Source: Rhipidocladum racemiflorum (lineage: Eukaryota > Streptophyta > Magnoliopsida > Poales > Poaceae). From it: a stretch of 64,000 nucleotides of DNA. Where the stretch lies: assembly GCA_036346355.1 (NCBI GenBank), contig CM070583.1:8618001-8682000 (forward strand), given 5' to 3'. The position numbers and the translations under genes were made by a program. Numbering within the stretch: position 1 is the stretch's first letter; each line of letters begins with the position of its first letter. Below are positions 1 through 12,957 of this stretch, piece after piece. A model generated the notes under the pieces. It saw nothing but the letters and a program-made list of their open reading frames with translations. It was not told the DNA's origin and searched no databases.

Positions 1-799
1 GGCGGAATTTCAATTTCTTTATATGCACGGAAAGATAATGAAATTATCTACAACTTCCTAGAAGTCCGTACGGCCAAATTCCAACTCTAAATTGGCGAGA
101 ACGCCTGCCCTATCTCGGGTCCCCAATCTGCCCGAACAGAACGTGAATACAACTCTAAATTTCATCAATCCTACCCCATGGCAGCACCTCCCTTGATCTA
201 AAAACATGATATTCAACCTCTACAGCAGTAAAAGATCCACCCCAAAGAGTTCCCCCATTACCTTCTTGGAGGATCACCAAGCGATGATCAAACCTTCACG
301 CTCCTTCCCCGATCTCCTTCCACGCGCCGTTTCCACCGATCCTCCTCGTTGCAACTCCTTCCAATGGCTTGGACAGCACCTTGGCAGCGAGGAGGAGGTC
401 TTGGAGTGCGCCCACAAGGTAGGAGAAGGGAGGGGCAGCACCTAGGGGTGGAGGTGCTTGGGAAGGGAGAGGAGATCTAGAGGAGGAAGATGGGAGGTGG
501 AAGGAGAGGGAGAGGTGGAGGGCAAGGGGGGTGCGGCGCATGGGGTGGGGAGGGCTCTAGGGCAGCAGGGTTTCCTCCCCCTCCTCACCCCCTCATGGGC
601 CTAGGAATCCCCACCACTTGGCCCACGAAGGTTCCCCCAAAGCCCACACAACCCCGGAGCGGCCCAAAAACCCGGAAACGGTCCGAAACGAAATAAAAAC
701 CCAAACTATATGGTTTTTTTAATCTTGAATGACATATTTCATAATGTTTGGTCCTCATAAATCCCATTTTATAAGTTTAGGACAATCCGTGGTGTCACA
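1..799 (-). mobile_element. Partial LTR of the LARD-related family, cut by the window edge
   Basis: The sequence aligns by eye with the inner part of the LTRs at 2257-4583 and 8763-11098: it opens with the same GGCGGAATTTCAATTTCTTT block found near 3713 and 10228, and continues through the GC-rich leader to the cataatgtt and ccgtggtgtcaca blocks. It is therefore an LTR of the same broad family in the same (minus) orientation. It is more diverged and lacks the last ~100 bp present in the complete LTRs. The right limit at 799 (tgtcaca) is inferred. No polypurine tract follows, so this would be a 5' LTR or a solo LTR. Confidence 0.7.
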
Positions 800-1814
800 A
801 GTAATGTAGCTAGGTACTATTCATCTGAGCCAACACCGAACAACAAGTAATAGAGGGCATGGCAAGGGCCAAGGCAAGGGGCTCTACGCTGACCAAACCA
901 AGGGAAGCATGGGGAAGCTCACAACGAGGTGAACTCGATGGTGGCCACGGTGGCGGCTAAGATGGCAGGATGGCGGCGATAAGTAGGTGGTGGCCGACTA
1001 CGTTTAATCGTGAAATCCGGCGAAGGGAGGAGAGGAACTGGGGAGAAAAGAGAGGGGGGAGAGAGAGCGGACGACGAGGCACACCCCGTGACGCAGTTGT
1101 CAAGGTGAATGGAGCTCCGAGGCAATGGGGAGCTCGCAGGACACGTCGCCGACATTCGGTTCGCGCTTCGGTTCTTCACGATTCCGAGCAAACGAGAGCG
1201 AAAGAGAGTGAATAGAGTGGAGGAATGGGTTGTGTGATGAAGTGGGGTCTTAGTTCTTGCTTTATATAGACTCAACGATGGCCGGATAAGGAAGAAACCG
1301 GTGTGAAATTGACGGTGGCTGGTGGAATGGGGCGCGAAATGGGAGGGATAAGGCCGGTGAAGGGGATAAGGAGGAGAGGGATGAGGCTGGGGTTCGGTTG
1401 GCGCAAAAATACAGAAGAAATCAGTGAAGAAATCACGGGATTTTAAAGCTCAAAAGGTCATCAATGGAGATAGAGAGAACCGCATGCTGCTGCTAGCTGG
1501 AACTTGAAGAAGCCTCCTAACATGTGGGGTCAGGTCCCACCTGTAAGGGCCCCCCCCTTTTCGAATTTAAATAGTGCTAACAAATGACAAGGCTTATAGA
1601 AAATAGCAAAATAGGTCTTAAAATATTGGAAAAAATTTCAAAAATAGTTTATAATATTTTCAACAAACCATAAATTTTTTAAAATTTTTGAATTTCAATC
1701 TTTCTACAATAAATAATTTTGTAAAATCTAAAAATAGTTAAAGGTATAATAAAATTCCAAAAAAATTAGAAAATAAATAAATAAACTAAAATATGCAAAT
1801 TTTGGTATGTTACA
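800..1814 (-). mobile_element. LTR-like segment, minus strand, chromovirus type
   Basis: Read on the minus strand it starts TGTAACATACCAAAATTTGC at 1814, like the TGTAACACCCCAAATTTTT start of the LTR at 16424. It then passes through an AT-rich stretch (1560-1800), a TATA box at 1259-1269 and a GC-rich leader with a 118-codon open frame (919-1275) that matches no protein family I recognise. This layout is typical of large grass Gypsy LTRs. The left boundary against the neighbouring LTR near 799 is unclear and no target-site duplication was found. Confidence 0.55.
1259..1269 (-). promoter_or_regulatory. TATA box of the minus-strand LTR
   Basis: The minus strand reads CTATATAAAGC here, followed by a pyrimidine-rich leader. 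Position and context fit an LTR U3/R promoter. Activity is not shown. Confidence 0.5.
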
Positions 1815-2251
1815 AGATCATATTGCCATATGTAAGGAAGGTGAGTTAAGGGTGGTTTACTGCAAAATTAACACCAAATTAACATTCACAAATTTTCAAA
1901 AATTCTTAAAAAATTGCCATACATAGGGAAAGTGATATTCTATGACCCCATAAAATTTTAAGACCAAAATTAATTTCATTTGAAAGATATGTAAAAGGAA
2001 AATTTGATTAAATAATGATTTTATCGCAATTTAGCTTTATTTATCCATTGCTTGTCAATTTTATATCTTTCAAATGCTATTGAGTCTGGTCTTAAATTTT
2101 GCACGATTATAGAAGCTCATCTCCCCTACAAGTGGTAATTGTTTGAGGATTTTTCAAAATATGTACATGTGGTTTTCACGGAGTTCGCACAAAAAGGGTT
2201 GTTTCTTGCCAAATGAACACCAAATTACTGATGTGTGCAAGATTTTACTAC
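1815..2251. repeat. AT-rich block of direct and inverted repeats
   Basis: No gene is visible. Two arms, about 1911-2005 and 2050-2145, are imperfect inverted copies of each other (arm 1 contains ttaagaccaaaattaatttc, arm 2 the complement of a related string) around a ~45-bp spacer. A direct repeat is also present: aagggtggtttactgc at 1848 recurs as aagggttgtttcttgc at 2194, both followed by an aacaccaaatta motif. The block may be a foldback MITE or the remnant of a tandem array. Confidence 0.5.
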
Positions 2252-2256
2252 TTAAC

Positions 2257-4583
2257 TGTAACACCCCGGCATTTAATATGCCCAAATGCTACCAAACATA
2301 AGCTAAACAACATCTAAATACCACATTTAAATATAAATTCCAGCAAGGGTACATATGCTAAAAACCAATATCTCGGCAGCATCTCCTTTGCTTTTCCATG
2401 AGTTAACACAATAACACAATCATGGCAAGATATAACATGGCACACGACATCTATAACATCAACATAAATGGACATAACATCAAATTACGCCAAAAAATAC
2501 TACGCTCAACTACTTCATAAACTATAACGAAGCAAATAAGGAATCACTAGCATGCTAAATTAAACCATACATTAAGTTTAAGGCACAACTCTTAATATCA
2601 TGTCTCCAAGTGATTAATTATGGACTATGATGGTGGAGCTACGTGTAGAAGTGTAGCTAGACCCCTTTTTCCCGCATGCCGATCTCAAAGTACCTAAAAA
2701 CAACATAAAACACAAGCGTGAGTTCGAAAACTCAGCAAGCATATTGTAATGGACAACAAGATCATTTACAAGACAATAATACCTTACATCACATATAACA
2801 TCTCATACTTGAGCACATAACAACATCATCATCATTAAATATGTATTGCAATGCAATGTTATGCTCATATCTCCTTGGAAACTCATACCGGTATGGTTGA
2901 GTACACACCCGTCGGTGTGCACCCTCTCCCCCCTTCCATCCCGAAGATGGAGGGTGCCTACTCCTCGCTTCCATTCACCACGTGAATGGAATCACGATAT
3001 AGGTCTTACTTAATGGCATTCCGGACTAGTCATAACTTTCTCACCGGCCTTTCCCGGATTAGTCAATGACTTTCTCACCGCCCTCGCCCCATCTCATGTC
3101 ATGCATGCAACTATGCCAATTATCATATTTCACATGTACATAAACATATGGCATCTCATCATGACAAATATTAACACATGGCATCGAATCATGATAATCA
3201 TACTCAATATATCATTGGAAAACAGTATGCATGGCAAGTAATCATAGCATGTATTCAGACTTTCATCTAATCTCACAAGCAATCTACGATCCGTTATTCA
3301 TTACAACACACTTGCCTCAACCGTGGGCGACGGAATTGTGGGAAGTAGAGGGCACTCCCGGTGTCACACCACCTGCACAACGGCATCACACACTCTCAAT
3401 AATGCCCACAAAATAGTACACAAATCCCCATCTCACCCGACATTGCCCACTACTCGCAAAACCTAAAAACAGAGGTTCTGTCCTGGCGGGACAGCAGCCT
3501 TGCAAAGGCCATAACTTGAGTTCTGGGACTCCAAATCGATTAAACGAGTACACCGTCGCGAAGCTTAGGAAATTTCCCAACTTTTTCTAGTTATAGGGAA
3601 AGACTGATTCGGACTCTAAGGTTGTTTAATCTAACGTTGAACACGAACTGTCTCAATCTCGTCACAGATTTGACAGCGCTCGGTAAAACAGCCATAACTT
3701 CCAAACGGCTGGGCGGAATTTCAATTTCTTTATATACACTGAAAGGTAATAAAATTATCTACAACTTTCTAGAAGTCCGTACGGCCATATTCCAAATCTA
3801 AATTGGCGAAAACGCGAACCCTAGCTCGACTGCTCAATCTGCCCGAAAACAGAAACGTGGCAACATCTAGATCTAACCCAAATTACTCAAATCCAGCGCC
3901 TCCAATTGATAAAAAAAAACTTGATAAACTCCCTAATAACAGTACCTAGCTCATCCCCGAGGAGCCCCATGATAATACCTTTGCCCGACGCACGAAAACT
4001 CCAATCGATCTCCTCGCTCCTCGCTCCTCGCTCCTCGCACCTCGCTCCTCGGATGGATCCATGAGGATGCAGGGGTGGGGAGGTCACCCTAGGGCAGCAA
4101 GGGGGGTGGAGGGGAGGTGGTGTGCAATGGGGAGCAATGGGGGCGCCATGGGGGCAAGAGATGGGGCGGCTAGGAGGTGGAGGGAGGAGGAAGGGTGGCG
4201 GCTAGGGTTAGGGGCGCATGGGGCAGGGGTGGACGCCCCAAGGGCTGGTGGGGAGCCCTTTTACCAGCCCCCACACCCAAACCTAGTCCGTTACGGAGAC
4301 CTACTCCATCCCACCAAAGCCCACCAAGGCCCAAACTCCCCCGGGAAGGCCCAAAACCCCGAAAACAGCCCGGAAAAGCTATTAACCTCCATATCCTATA
4401 GTTTTAACCTTAATTCCACATCTCATAATGTTATTAACCTTATCATGCTCATTAAATAAGGTTACGACACTCCGTTGTGTCACAACACTTCAAAAGGCCC
4501 AAAAACGCGAGTAAACCTCTAGCCGTAAGATTTTCTTCTCTAATTTCACAATCTGTGATGTCACACCAAAACGTAGTGTCACA
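2257..4583 (-). repeat. 3' LTR of the LARD element (2327 bp)
   Basis: It is nearly identical to 8763-11098. It differs by scattered substitutions, by the number of gcaat units near 2850 and by the (gctcctc)n run at 4010-4051. Internal marks include two copies of a ccggactagtca...tttctcaccg motif (3022-3090) and a GC-rich leader at 4060-4380. Frames read in that leader, such as 4061-4459 plus, recur in the other LTR and are antisense to the element, so I do not call them genes. Confidence 0.93.
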
Positions 4584-4601
4584 TTCTTCCCCTCTTCAAC
4601 A
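4584..4601 (-). promoter_or_regulatory. Polypurine tract of the LARD element
   Basis: The minus strand reads GAAGAGGGGAAGAA directly before the 3' LTR, the expected position and composition for the plus-strand DNA primer. The same segment in the related copy at 37854-37868 is also purine-only. Confidence 0.8.
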
Positions 4602-7600
4602 GGATTCGACCTCGAATCCGAAGGACACCAAAAACAACTACCAAGTCCCCAAGGGACAAAAGGCTTCTCAACCGCACAAAACAATCGCACAACGACTAAA
4701 AAAAAATCGGAACAAACGACAAACGCTTCGCACTTCTATCACAACCAACCTGACTACCACACTCCATCAAACTCAATCATGACACATAATCCCATCTCTT
4801 CCAATTATTTGACCCTTTTCACAAAGAATCAAAATTAACTAATGTCATCTACGTACATAGCCTTCATCGACAAAACTTTTCTTTTCTTCCACAAACCACG
4901 CTACACTTCCATTCTACCCCTCCCAGGCATAACACACACCCAGGGACAACTAGCTACGACAAAGTTCACGACAGATCACTATATTTCAAATTATCATCAC
5001 TTTTTAACAATCCAACCATATTCTCAACAAGGTTTGGACCGACATCACCAACTTCCAACATGATCACCCTTCGAACCACAACCAAAGTTCTACGCCTAGC
5101 CCAAGGTAGAGTCAGAATTATTACCAAACCTCAACTGGTTCTTTTCCTATGAGGGTCTCGCCTCACACTTTCTCACTCAAAAACTACCAAACCCATGAGT
5201 ATAATCCTCCATTATGCTCAACAATTCCATAGACATTTCTATTCACATCTCAAACGAGAATGCCAACAAAGAGCAACTCCCTTAGTCGGATGAACCACAT
5301 TCATCAACTCGAACCCAAAACACAACAAATCACTTGGAACAAAGGTTTGACAACCTCGAAAGATCACTCGATCTCTTTTCCTAAGTCAAGTCGCAAAGGA
5401 AAAACTCCAATCTCAAATCAATGCGATACATCTCGCATCGGGGACCACTCAAACAAAAAGAGAGACTCCACACAATTCTTTATCAGAAATTCTCAACAAT
5501 CAATGACAACTCGACTCACTTTCACCATAGCCAAGCATCTCATAAAAACAACATTGTGGAAGAGAAAACCGATTCTCAAACCAATCGAAAGAATCCACAA
5601 CCGCCATAATAACTCTCAAGGAAACAAGGAAACCCAATCCTCTTACAACAAAGCCAAATGCCAGGAACTCTTCACTCTTTCTTTTCATGCTAAAGAGCAA
5701 ATGGAAATCTAGATTCATGACATGAATCCAAGCTTTTCGAGAACACACCGGATTAGTCATATTTCCCTATATGACTTACTCACCGACCTGGCTCAACGAC
5801 TCTTTTATCAATAGACATCTATAAATGATGTCATGTTTCCTTTTCACCATTCATTCATCATGTACAACGCTACCAAATAGTCATTCACAAGACAACTTCT
5901 TCCTCTGCATCACATGATTAAAACTTGGATAGCATCGATGATTGCGCCCAATCATAAAACTATGAGGGGAACACCATTAGCAGGAAAACACCACGTCATA
6001 CATAACCCGTCGACAATTGAAAGCCAAATTTGTAAAGCATCGCGTTTTAACCAGAATCAACATTTTGAAAGAGAACATCAATTCTCAAAGAGAAATGTGA
6101 GACTCATTTTCCCAAAATGAGAACACTTCACCAACCCGAATCACTTATAAACATTCATAAAATCCACCCTTTTGAAACACTCGCAAACACCACATGACAT
6201 TTTCCAAATAAATCCAGTTCCAATCAAATAGAATTACAAATTAAATCTCAAGAATTTTCAACACAGCCCACTATGTCCATCGGCTTCCTTTTTAAGATTT
6301 ACTCCAAGTATGCTTCAGTGCGAACGCGAAGGAGCGCGATCCACTCAAAGGCTTTTGGGTGCAAAATCAAACTCATAGCATAAACTGAACAACTTAGCCA
6401 AAACCAAAGATGGGCACCAACCTCTACGAGTTTTAGGGAAACTCGAAAATGCAACATAAAGAACACCTTGACCAAAAAAAAACATTTAACCAAGATAGCA
6501 AACCACCAATCCAGACCAAAAGGTTTTATACACAAGCTCGGCATGGGACTCACCATAACCAGTGTCCCACTATCCTTAACATTTAAGCATTCCATAATCA
6601 CTATTTACTTATCGAGAAAACCCATCTTAAATCAATCCATACTACCTCCTCAAGAACCCCACAAACCAACACATCATAAAACAACGTATTCTATATTTCA
6701 AACGTAGTACTTCAACAGATACTTAAGCATGATCATCCTATCAATTTTTATACCATAAATACGTCAACATCTTGACAATCAAAACTTATTCCATTAACAA
6801 ATGACTTCAACATACAAATAGTATCTCCATAAGACAAAGTCGAAAATTATGATTCTAAGATATACCTTCTTTAGGATACAATTCTATATCATGCTAAAAT
6901 ATCCATGGTTCACTTCATCGCCACATGTTATAATAACCTCTATTTTACAATGGCTTCCAAAAAGTAATCCAAACAATTACCACTACTACTAAATCATCAA
7001 TATCCATAAATAGGCATAATCATAAAAACAACTACATTGTTTTTAGTTACACTATCCATATACCATAACAAATTGTCACTACACAACATACTCCAACTAT
7101 TAAAACAAATTTAATAGATTAGACCATCCCAATGCTTTAGAAATAACATAAACAGCAAAGCCTATGTCTTCACAATTGACATCGATACTAGCATCGTAGG
7201 AACACAACTGCATACTTCCAATTATACTAATGGTTTGCGACAATATAAAAAGCAACTCTAATCAACTTCCAAATTAAAGTCACTAGTCAACACGATTAAA
7301 TCTCTCTATTAATCCATTAGATTAGAACATCTTTAGACAACCAGCAAAGTTTCTTTAACAATATCGGCAGTCTACATCATCTTAATGTTTTAACTATGCA
7401 TTAGGGTTTAAAACTTTAAACATAATCGAGGGTCATAAGCACTTTCAAAGCAAGGCAACAGATTCTAAGCATGTACATTAACATATTTATTCATTCTCAT
7501 TATAGGGTAATCTGCAACACTAGAAGTTCATTTAATCTTAAGCTAAACACAAATATTACTTTTAACAGATTCAACTCACCAATTAACTTAAGAACAAATC

Positions 7601-8748
7601 ATTTCCAATAACCACATTGTTACATACTACATGGCATGCTAAACAACCATTTTCACTTTTGACAAACAGGATGCAACTCCACTTTTAAGGACAACCACAA
7701 CTCAAGAACCAGAACGAACACCGATAGACAATTTCTCCTTTTCCAGGCAAGGAAGAAAACAAAACTCTAACAGAAATGCAGGAGAGTTCCACTCTCAAGT
7801 TCCCAAATTTGCCCATAAAACTCTTCAAGAAATCTCAAGATCCATACTTCCAACAAGGAAGAAGGATGCACTAGGGAAAACAAAATGTTCAACCAAACCT
7901 TTTCCGATAAAGTTACAAAACTTAGCTCCACCCAACCTAAGGTCGGCACTAGGATAACTTCAACTCTTTTCTCAGATAGGGAGGACAACAACCACATATG
8001 TTTCCTCCCTAAGACAATCCACAATAACCAGCAAAACCGGGTGTCAAAGCAAAGGCGACTAAAAATGCGCAACTCTAAACTCTTCTTCTTCGTTTCAAAC
8101 CAAGGAAGACCAAAAACCACAAATCGCATACGGAATGATCCGCGAAAAATCCAATACCAAACATTTTTCTTTTAGTTTCCATCAACTAAAACCAAGAAAA
8201 CCAACCAAAACCAACCGTCAGAACGGTGAAGAACATACGAAGGAACCCACCACCAAACTCTTCTATTTGACTCCCGTCAACTACCCGATCTACGACAGAA
8301 AGGGTAAGCACTCTTCTCCTACAGGGGTTAATAGTTCTTCGGTGATGGCGCTAACCGGCCACACCGTCACACTTCACCCTTACAATGAATAAAGAGAGGT
8401 GACCGAAATCCTTCGGCACCACAACCCCACTTTAACATAATAACATGAACAATTCCATTCAATTCTTTCATAAACATAGCAACATACATAAACAAATGTA
8501 GCATTCAACATCAAGGCTTAAATACAACATTTAAGCGTAAAGCAACGATTCCCATACCCTTTCCTACTGTGCATCCATGTGTGTCAAATTTTAAATTACT
8601 TATACCACTTTTGCAACTTTTAATGTTGCTATCCTATAACAAAGTTTTAGTTAAGACCTAAGCCATGTTTCTAAGTTATTCCACATCACATTTTAGTTGT
8701 ACCCTATAGCATGATACTAAAAATTCACATTCCAAGGACCTACAACCC
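4602..8748 (-). other. Non-coding interior of the LARD element
   Basis: This ~4.1-kb interior holds no conserved coding domain in any frame. The longest frames (5260-5712 plus, 7767-8129 minus, 6299-6601 minus) have low-complexity translations with no gag, zinc knuckle, protease, RT or integrase motif. The plus strand is strikingly poor in G over long stretches, so the sense (minus) strand is poor in C. A diverged copy of the LTR motif accggattagtca...ctcaccg lies at 5746-5790. Absence of coding capacity over this length is the hallmark of LARDs. Confidence 0.8.
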
Positions 8749-8760
8749 GCTCTGATACCA
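8749..8760 (-). promoter_or_regulatory. Primer-binding site, initiator tRNA-Met
   Basis: The minus strand reads TGGTATCAGAGC, the 12-nt complement of the plant initiator tRNA-Met 3' end, two bases from the 5' LTR. It fixes the element's orientation as minus. Confidence 0.9.
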
Positions 8761-8762
8761 AC

Positions 8763-11098
8763 TGTAACAACCCGGCATTTAATATGCCCGAATGCTACCA
8801 AACATAAGCTAAACAACGTCTAAATACCACATTTAAACATAAATTCCAGCAAGGGTACATATGCTAAAAACCGATATCTCGGCAGCATCTCCTTTGCTTT
8901 TCCAAGAGTTAACACAATAACACAATCATGGCAAGATATAACATGGCACACGACATCTATAACATCAACATAAATGGACATAACATCAAATTACGCCAAA
9001 AAATACTACGCTCAACTACTTCATAAACTATAACGAAGCAAATAAGGAATCACTAGCATGCTAAATTAAACCATACATTAAGTTTAAGGCACAACTCTTA
9101 ATATCATGTCTCCAAGTGATTAATTATGGACTATGATGGTGGAGCTACGTGTAGAAGTGTAGCTAGACCCCTTTTTCCCGCATGCCGATCTCAAAGTACC
9201 TAAAAACAACATAAAACACAAGCGTGAGTTCGAAAACTCAGCAAGCATATTGTAATGGACAACAAGATCATTTACAAGACAATAATACCTTACATCACAT
9301 ATAACATCTCATACTTGAGCACATAACAACATCATCATCATTAAATATGTATTGCAATGCAATGCAATGCAATGTTATGCTCATATCTCCTTGGAAACTC
9401 ATACCGGTATGGTTGAGTACACACCCGTCGGTGTGCACCCTCTCCCCCCTTCCATCCCGAAGATGGAGGGTGCCTACTCCTCGCTTCCATTCACCACGTG
9501 AATGGAATCACGATGTAGGTCTTACTTAACGGCGTTCCGGACTAGTCATAACTTTTTCACCGGCCTTTCCCGGATTAGTCAATGACTTTCTCACCGCCCT
9601 CGCCCCATCTCATGTCATGCATGCAACTATGCCAATTATCATATTTCACATGTACATAAACATATGGCATCTCATCATGACAAATATTAACACATGGCAT
9701 CGAATCATGATAATCATACTCAATATATCATTGGAAAACAGTATGCATCGCAAGTAATCATAGCATGTATTCAGACTTTCATCTAATCTCACAAGCAATC
9801 TACGATCCGTTATTCATTACAACACACTTGCCTCAACCGTGGGCGACGGAATTGTGGGAAGTAGAGGGCACTCCCGGTGTCACACCACCTGCACAACGGC
9901 ATCACACACCCTCAATAATGCCCACAAAACAGTACACAAATCCCCATCTCACCCGACATTGCCCACTACTCGCAAAACCTAAAAACAGAGGTTCTGTCCT
10001 CGCGGGACAGCAGCCTTGCAAAGGCCATAACTTGAGTTCTGGGACTCCAAATCGATTAAACGAGTAAACCGTCGCGAAGCTTAGGAAATTTCCCAACTTT
10101 TTCTAGTTATAGGGAAAGACTAATTCGGACTCTAAGGTTGTTTAATCTAACGTTGAACACGAACTGTCTCAATCTCGTCACAGATTTGACAGCGCTCGGT
10201 AAAACAGCCATAACTTCCAAACGGCTGGGCGGAATTTCAATTTCTTTATATACACTGAAAGGTAATAAAATTATCTACAACTTTCTAGAAGTCCGTACGG
10301 CCATATTCCAAATCTAAATTGGCGAAAACGCGAACCCTAGCTCGACTGCTCAATCTGCCCGAAAACAGAAACGTGGCAACATCTAGATCTAACCCAAATT
10401 ACTCAAATCCAGTGCCTCCAATTGATCAAAAAAACTTGATAAACTCCCTAATAACAGTACCTAGCTCATCCCCGTGGAGCCCCATGATCATACCTTTGCC
10501 CGACGCACGAAAACTCCAATCGATCTCCTCGCTCCTCGCACCTCGCTCCTCGCTCCTCGCTCCTCGGATGGATCCATGAGGATGCAGGGGTGGGGAGGTC
10601 ACCCTAGGGCAGCAAGGGGGGTGGAGGAGAGGTGGTGTGCAATGGGGAGCAATGAGGGCGCCATGGGGGCAAGAGATGGGGCGGCTAGGAGGTGGAGGGA
10701 GGAGGAAGTGTGGCGGCTAGGGTTAGGGGCGCATGGGGCAGGGGTGGACGCCCCAAGGGCTGGTGGGGAGCCCTTTTACCAGCCCCCACACCCAAACCTA
10801 GTCTGTTACGGAGACCTACTCCATCCCACCAAAGCCCACCAAGGCCCAAACTCCCCCGGGAAGGCCCAAAACCCCGGAAACGGCCCGAAAAAGCTATTAA
10901 CCTCCATATCCTATAGTTTTAACCTTAATTCCACATCTCATAATGTTATTAACCTTATCATGCACGTTAAATAAGGTTACGACACTCCGTGGTGTCACAA
11001 CACTTCAAAAGGCCCAAAAACGCGAGTAAACCTCTAGCCGTAAGATTTTCTTCTCTAATTTCACAATCTGTGATGTCACACCAAAACGTAGTGTCACA
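8763..11098 (-). repeat. 5' LTR of the LARD element (2336 bp)
   Basis: It is a direct repeat of 2257-4583, starting TGTAACAACCCGG and ending GTGTCACA, followed by TSD TTAAC at 11099. It is slightly longer because of extra gcaat units (9353-9374). The GC-rich leader sits at 10560-10880. Confidence 0.93.
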
Positions 11099-11103
11099 TT
11101 AAC

Positions 11104-12027
11104 AGATACATAATATTTTTAAGAAGTTTCTCATTTAATTTTATAGTAACATTTATGATCATTCACATAGCATTGTATATTGACATAATAGTAAACATCA
11201 ATAATCGTTTGTTTGATGCGATTAGGTATAAAAATATGTTAAGGCAGTATTGTTACAACTACAAAATAGTAATTGAGTCAGTATTTAATGCTATTGCCAT
11301 TTTTTCCTTGACTGTTACACTGCGTAATAGATTTTACTATCTGTATCAATAGATTTTACTATCCATAGTAATAGTTCTTACTATCAATTCATACGGCGTT
11401 TAGTAGCGAGACTTACATCATCATGTTGATGTCGTTGTCATCAAACTAATGATGAAAACCGATCATAAATCAGAGCTACCAATAAAATGATATGGCTAAA
11501 TAAAAGGTAACAAGATTCGTATACAAAATACGGGAACATATTTTGTAGTCGGTTGGGCTTCCATGGATGGGTTTGACAGATTTACTAGCCAACTGATGTG
11601 GGTTGCAACATGCGCGTAGAATAACTATTCTACACCAGCGTGTAGAATAGCGCGCACCATGCGTGTATATATAAGCCTTTTTCATACTCTTTGGAGTACA
11701 TACTCCCACTTTCAAAATACTAATTAAACAAACGTGTTATACTTCTTTATCACTTTCGGTATACTTAAATACTAATTCTAATATACTGTAATGCGACATA
11801 GTTGAAAAAATTTCATCGGAGCCCTTTATTTTGCTATATTTTTTTCATATGTAAAATGAATATATACACAAATTATGCTATAAAAAGTTGATTTTAATGA
11901 AATTTTTCATGAAACTCATTTTGGAGTATCTTATAATCATTATTAGAGCATGCTCAAAAGAATAAAAAGGCATACATTTTTTGTTTAAGCGGTATGTGCA
12001 TGGTAGAAGTACGTACTCTCGAACCAT

Positions 12028-12031
<4 letters not shown>
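11104..12031. other. AT-rich intergenic DNA, no feature seen
   Basis: There are only short frames with no family resemblance, and no clear repeat boundaries. This appears to be the host sequence that received the LARD. Confidence 0.6.

Positions 12032-12090
<59 letters not shown>
12032..12090. repeat. (TA)n microsatellite
   Basis: An uninterrupted TA dinucleotide run of about 58 bp ends at the Stowaway element, which inserts at TA. The Tyr-Ile repeat frame across it is an artefact of the microsatellite. Confidence 0.97.
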
Positions 12091-12091
<1 letters not shown>

Positions 12092-12347
12092 TCCCTCCGA
12101 TCACAAATAATAGTCGTTTTGGACATCGACACAATCCTCAAAATTCAACCTTAACCACTAATTTCTATAATAATATATTTAAAAAATCCAATAAAATTAT
12201 AATATTATGAAATTACACTTCGAGATGAATCTACACATATGATTTTTATACATCTAATCAAAATATTTAAAAATAAATTAATATTTAAAGTTTCAACAAT
12301 TTAACCGTATATTTCTTAAAGCTCCGAGTTTTATGAATAGGAGGGAG
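12091..12347. mobile_element. Stowaway MITE (Tc1/Mariner)
   Basis: The left end CTCCCTCCGATCACAAATA and the right end ...GGAGGGAG are inverted, with TA on both sides (right TA at 12348-12349). The 257-bp AT-rich interior has no coding potential. This matches the canonical grass Stowaway structure. Confidence 0.92.
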
Positions 12348-12769
12348 TAGCGTGCTGAGTATCAAACAAGTTGCAGCTTCCCATGTGAAGCACGGCTTTT
12401 TCTTGGGACGAGCGCTTAGACCTACAGCTAATTTGATCGTACCGGATGACCGTCCGATCATCGAAGACGTGCATGCAGCGCAGCCGCAGCCGTGCAGCAC
12501 GCTCGGCGTTGACTAGCTAGCTTGCGCTAGTTAGCAGCACCAGCACGCTTCGCCCTGCCCTACATAAAAAGAATAATTGATTATTTGTTTTTATTTATTT
12601 ATGCTATTAATCATTTGTTACATAATGTTTCACGGTTATATGAGCTCTGGAGTCCCATGTTAGTGAGACATACGGGCAAATGATCAATTGCACCAATTAA
12701 AATGAGACAAATCATCAATTCTCCGTACATAAAAAGGAGATTCCGGCAATTTTGTTGGGCCACGTCAGC
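12348..12769. other. Intergenic DNA, no feature seen
   Basis: A moderately GC-rich patch at 12360-12540 has no sustained frame or splice pattern. The remainder is AT-rich. Confidence 0.5.
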
Positions 12770-12957
12770 CGTTTATTTATAGCCGTTCGATCGAACGGCA
12801 TAACAGTTGTGATCCGTTGATTGATTTGGAGGATGAGTAAAAACGGCCAGCGTTTAAACGTTCTTCTTCCTTGCCTATCTTTCCCCGTACAAAGCCGCCC
12901 CAACCTTCTTTCCTGCACCGTCGTTCCCTAGGTGTCTCTCCTCCTGTGTGCTCCTAG

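Larger units (their letters stand above)
2257..11098 (-). mobile_element. Complete non-autonomous LTR retrotransposon (LARD type), TSD TTAAC
   Basis: Two long direct repeats, 2257-4583 and 8763-11098, begin TGTAACA and end GTGTCACA on the plus strand. They flank 4179 bp of interior. The 5-bp target-site duplication TTAAC is perfect at 2252-2256 and 11099-11103. A primer-binding site (minus-strand TGGTATCAGAGC) abuts the right repeat and a purine-rich tract abuts the left repeat, so transcription runs on the minus strand. The interior has no recognisable gag, protease, reverse transcriptase or integrase, so the element must have been moved by another element's proteins. About 1 percent divergence between the LTRs (by eye) suggests insertion within roughly the last million years at usual grass rates. 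The class is inferred from architecture; a Gypsy origin is likely from the LTR ends and the primer. Confidence 0.92.

Noticed and set aside
5260..5712. 150-codon frame on the plus strand of the LARD interior
   Set aside because: It is antisense to the element, has low-complexity composition and no domain. Its length is explained by the A/C-rich strand, which makes stop codons rare.
11878..12141. Protein with a Tyr-Ile repeat
   Set aside because: It is a translation of the (TA)n microsatellite and a Stowaway MITE end.
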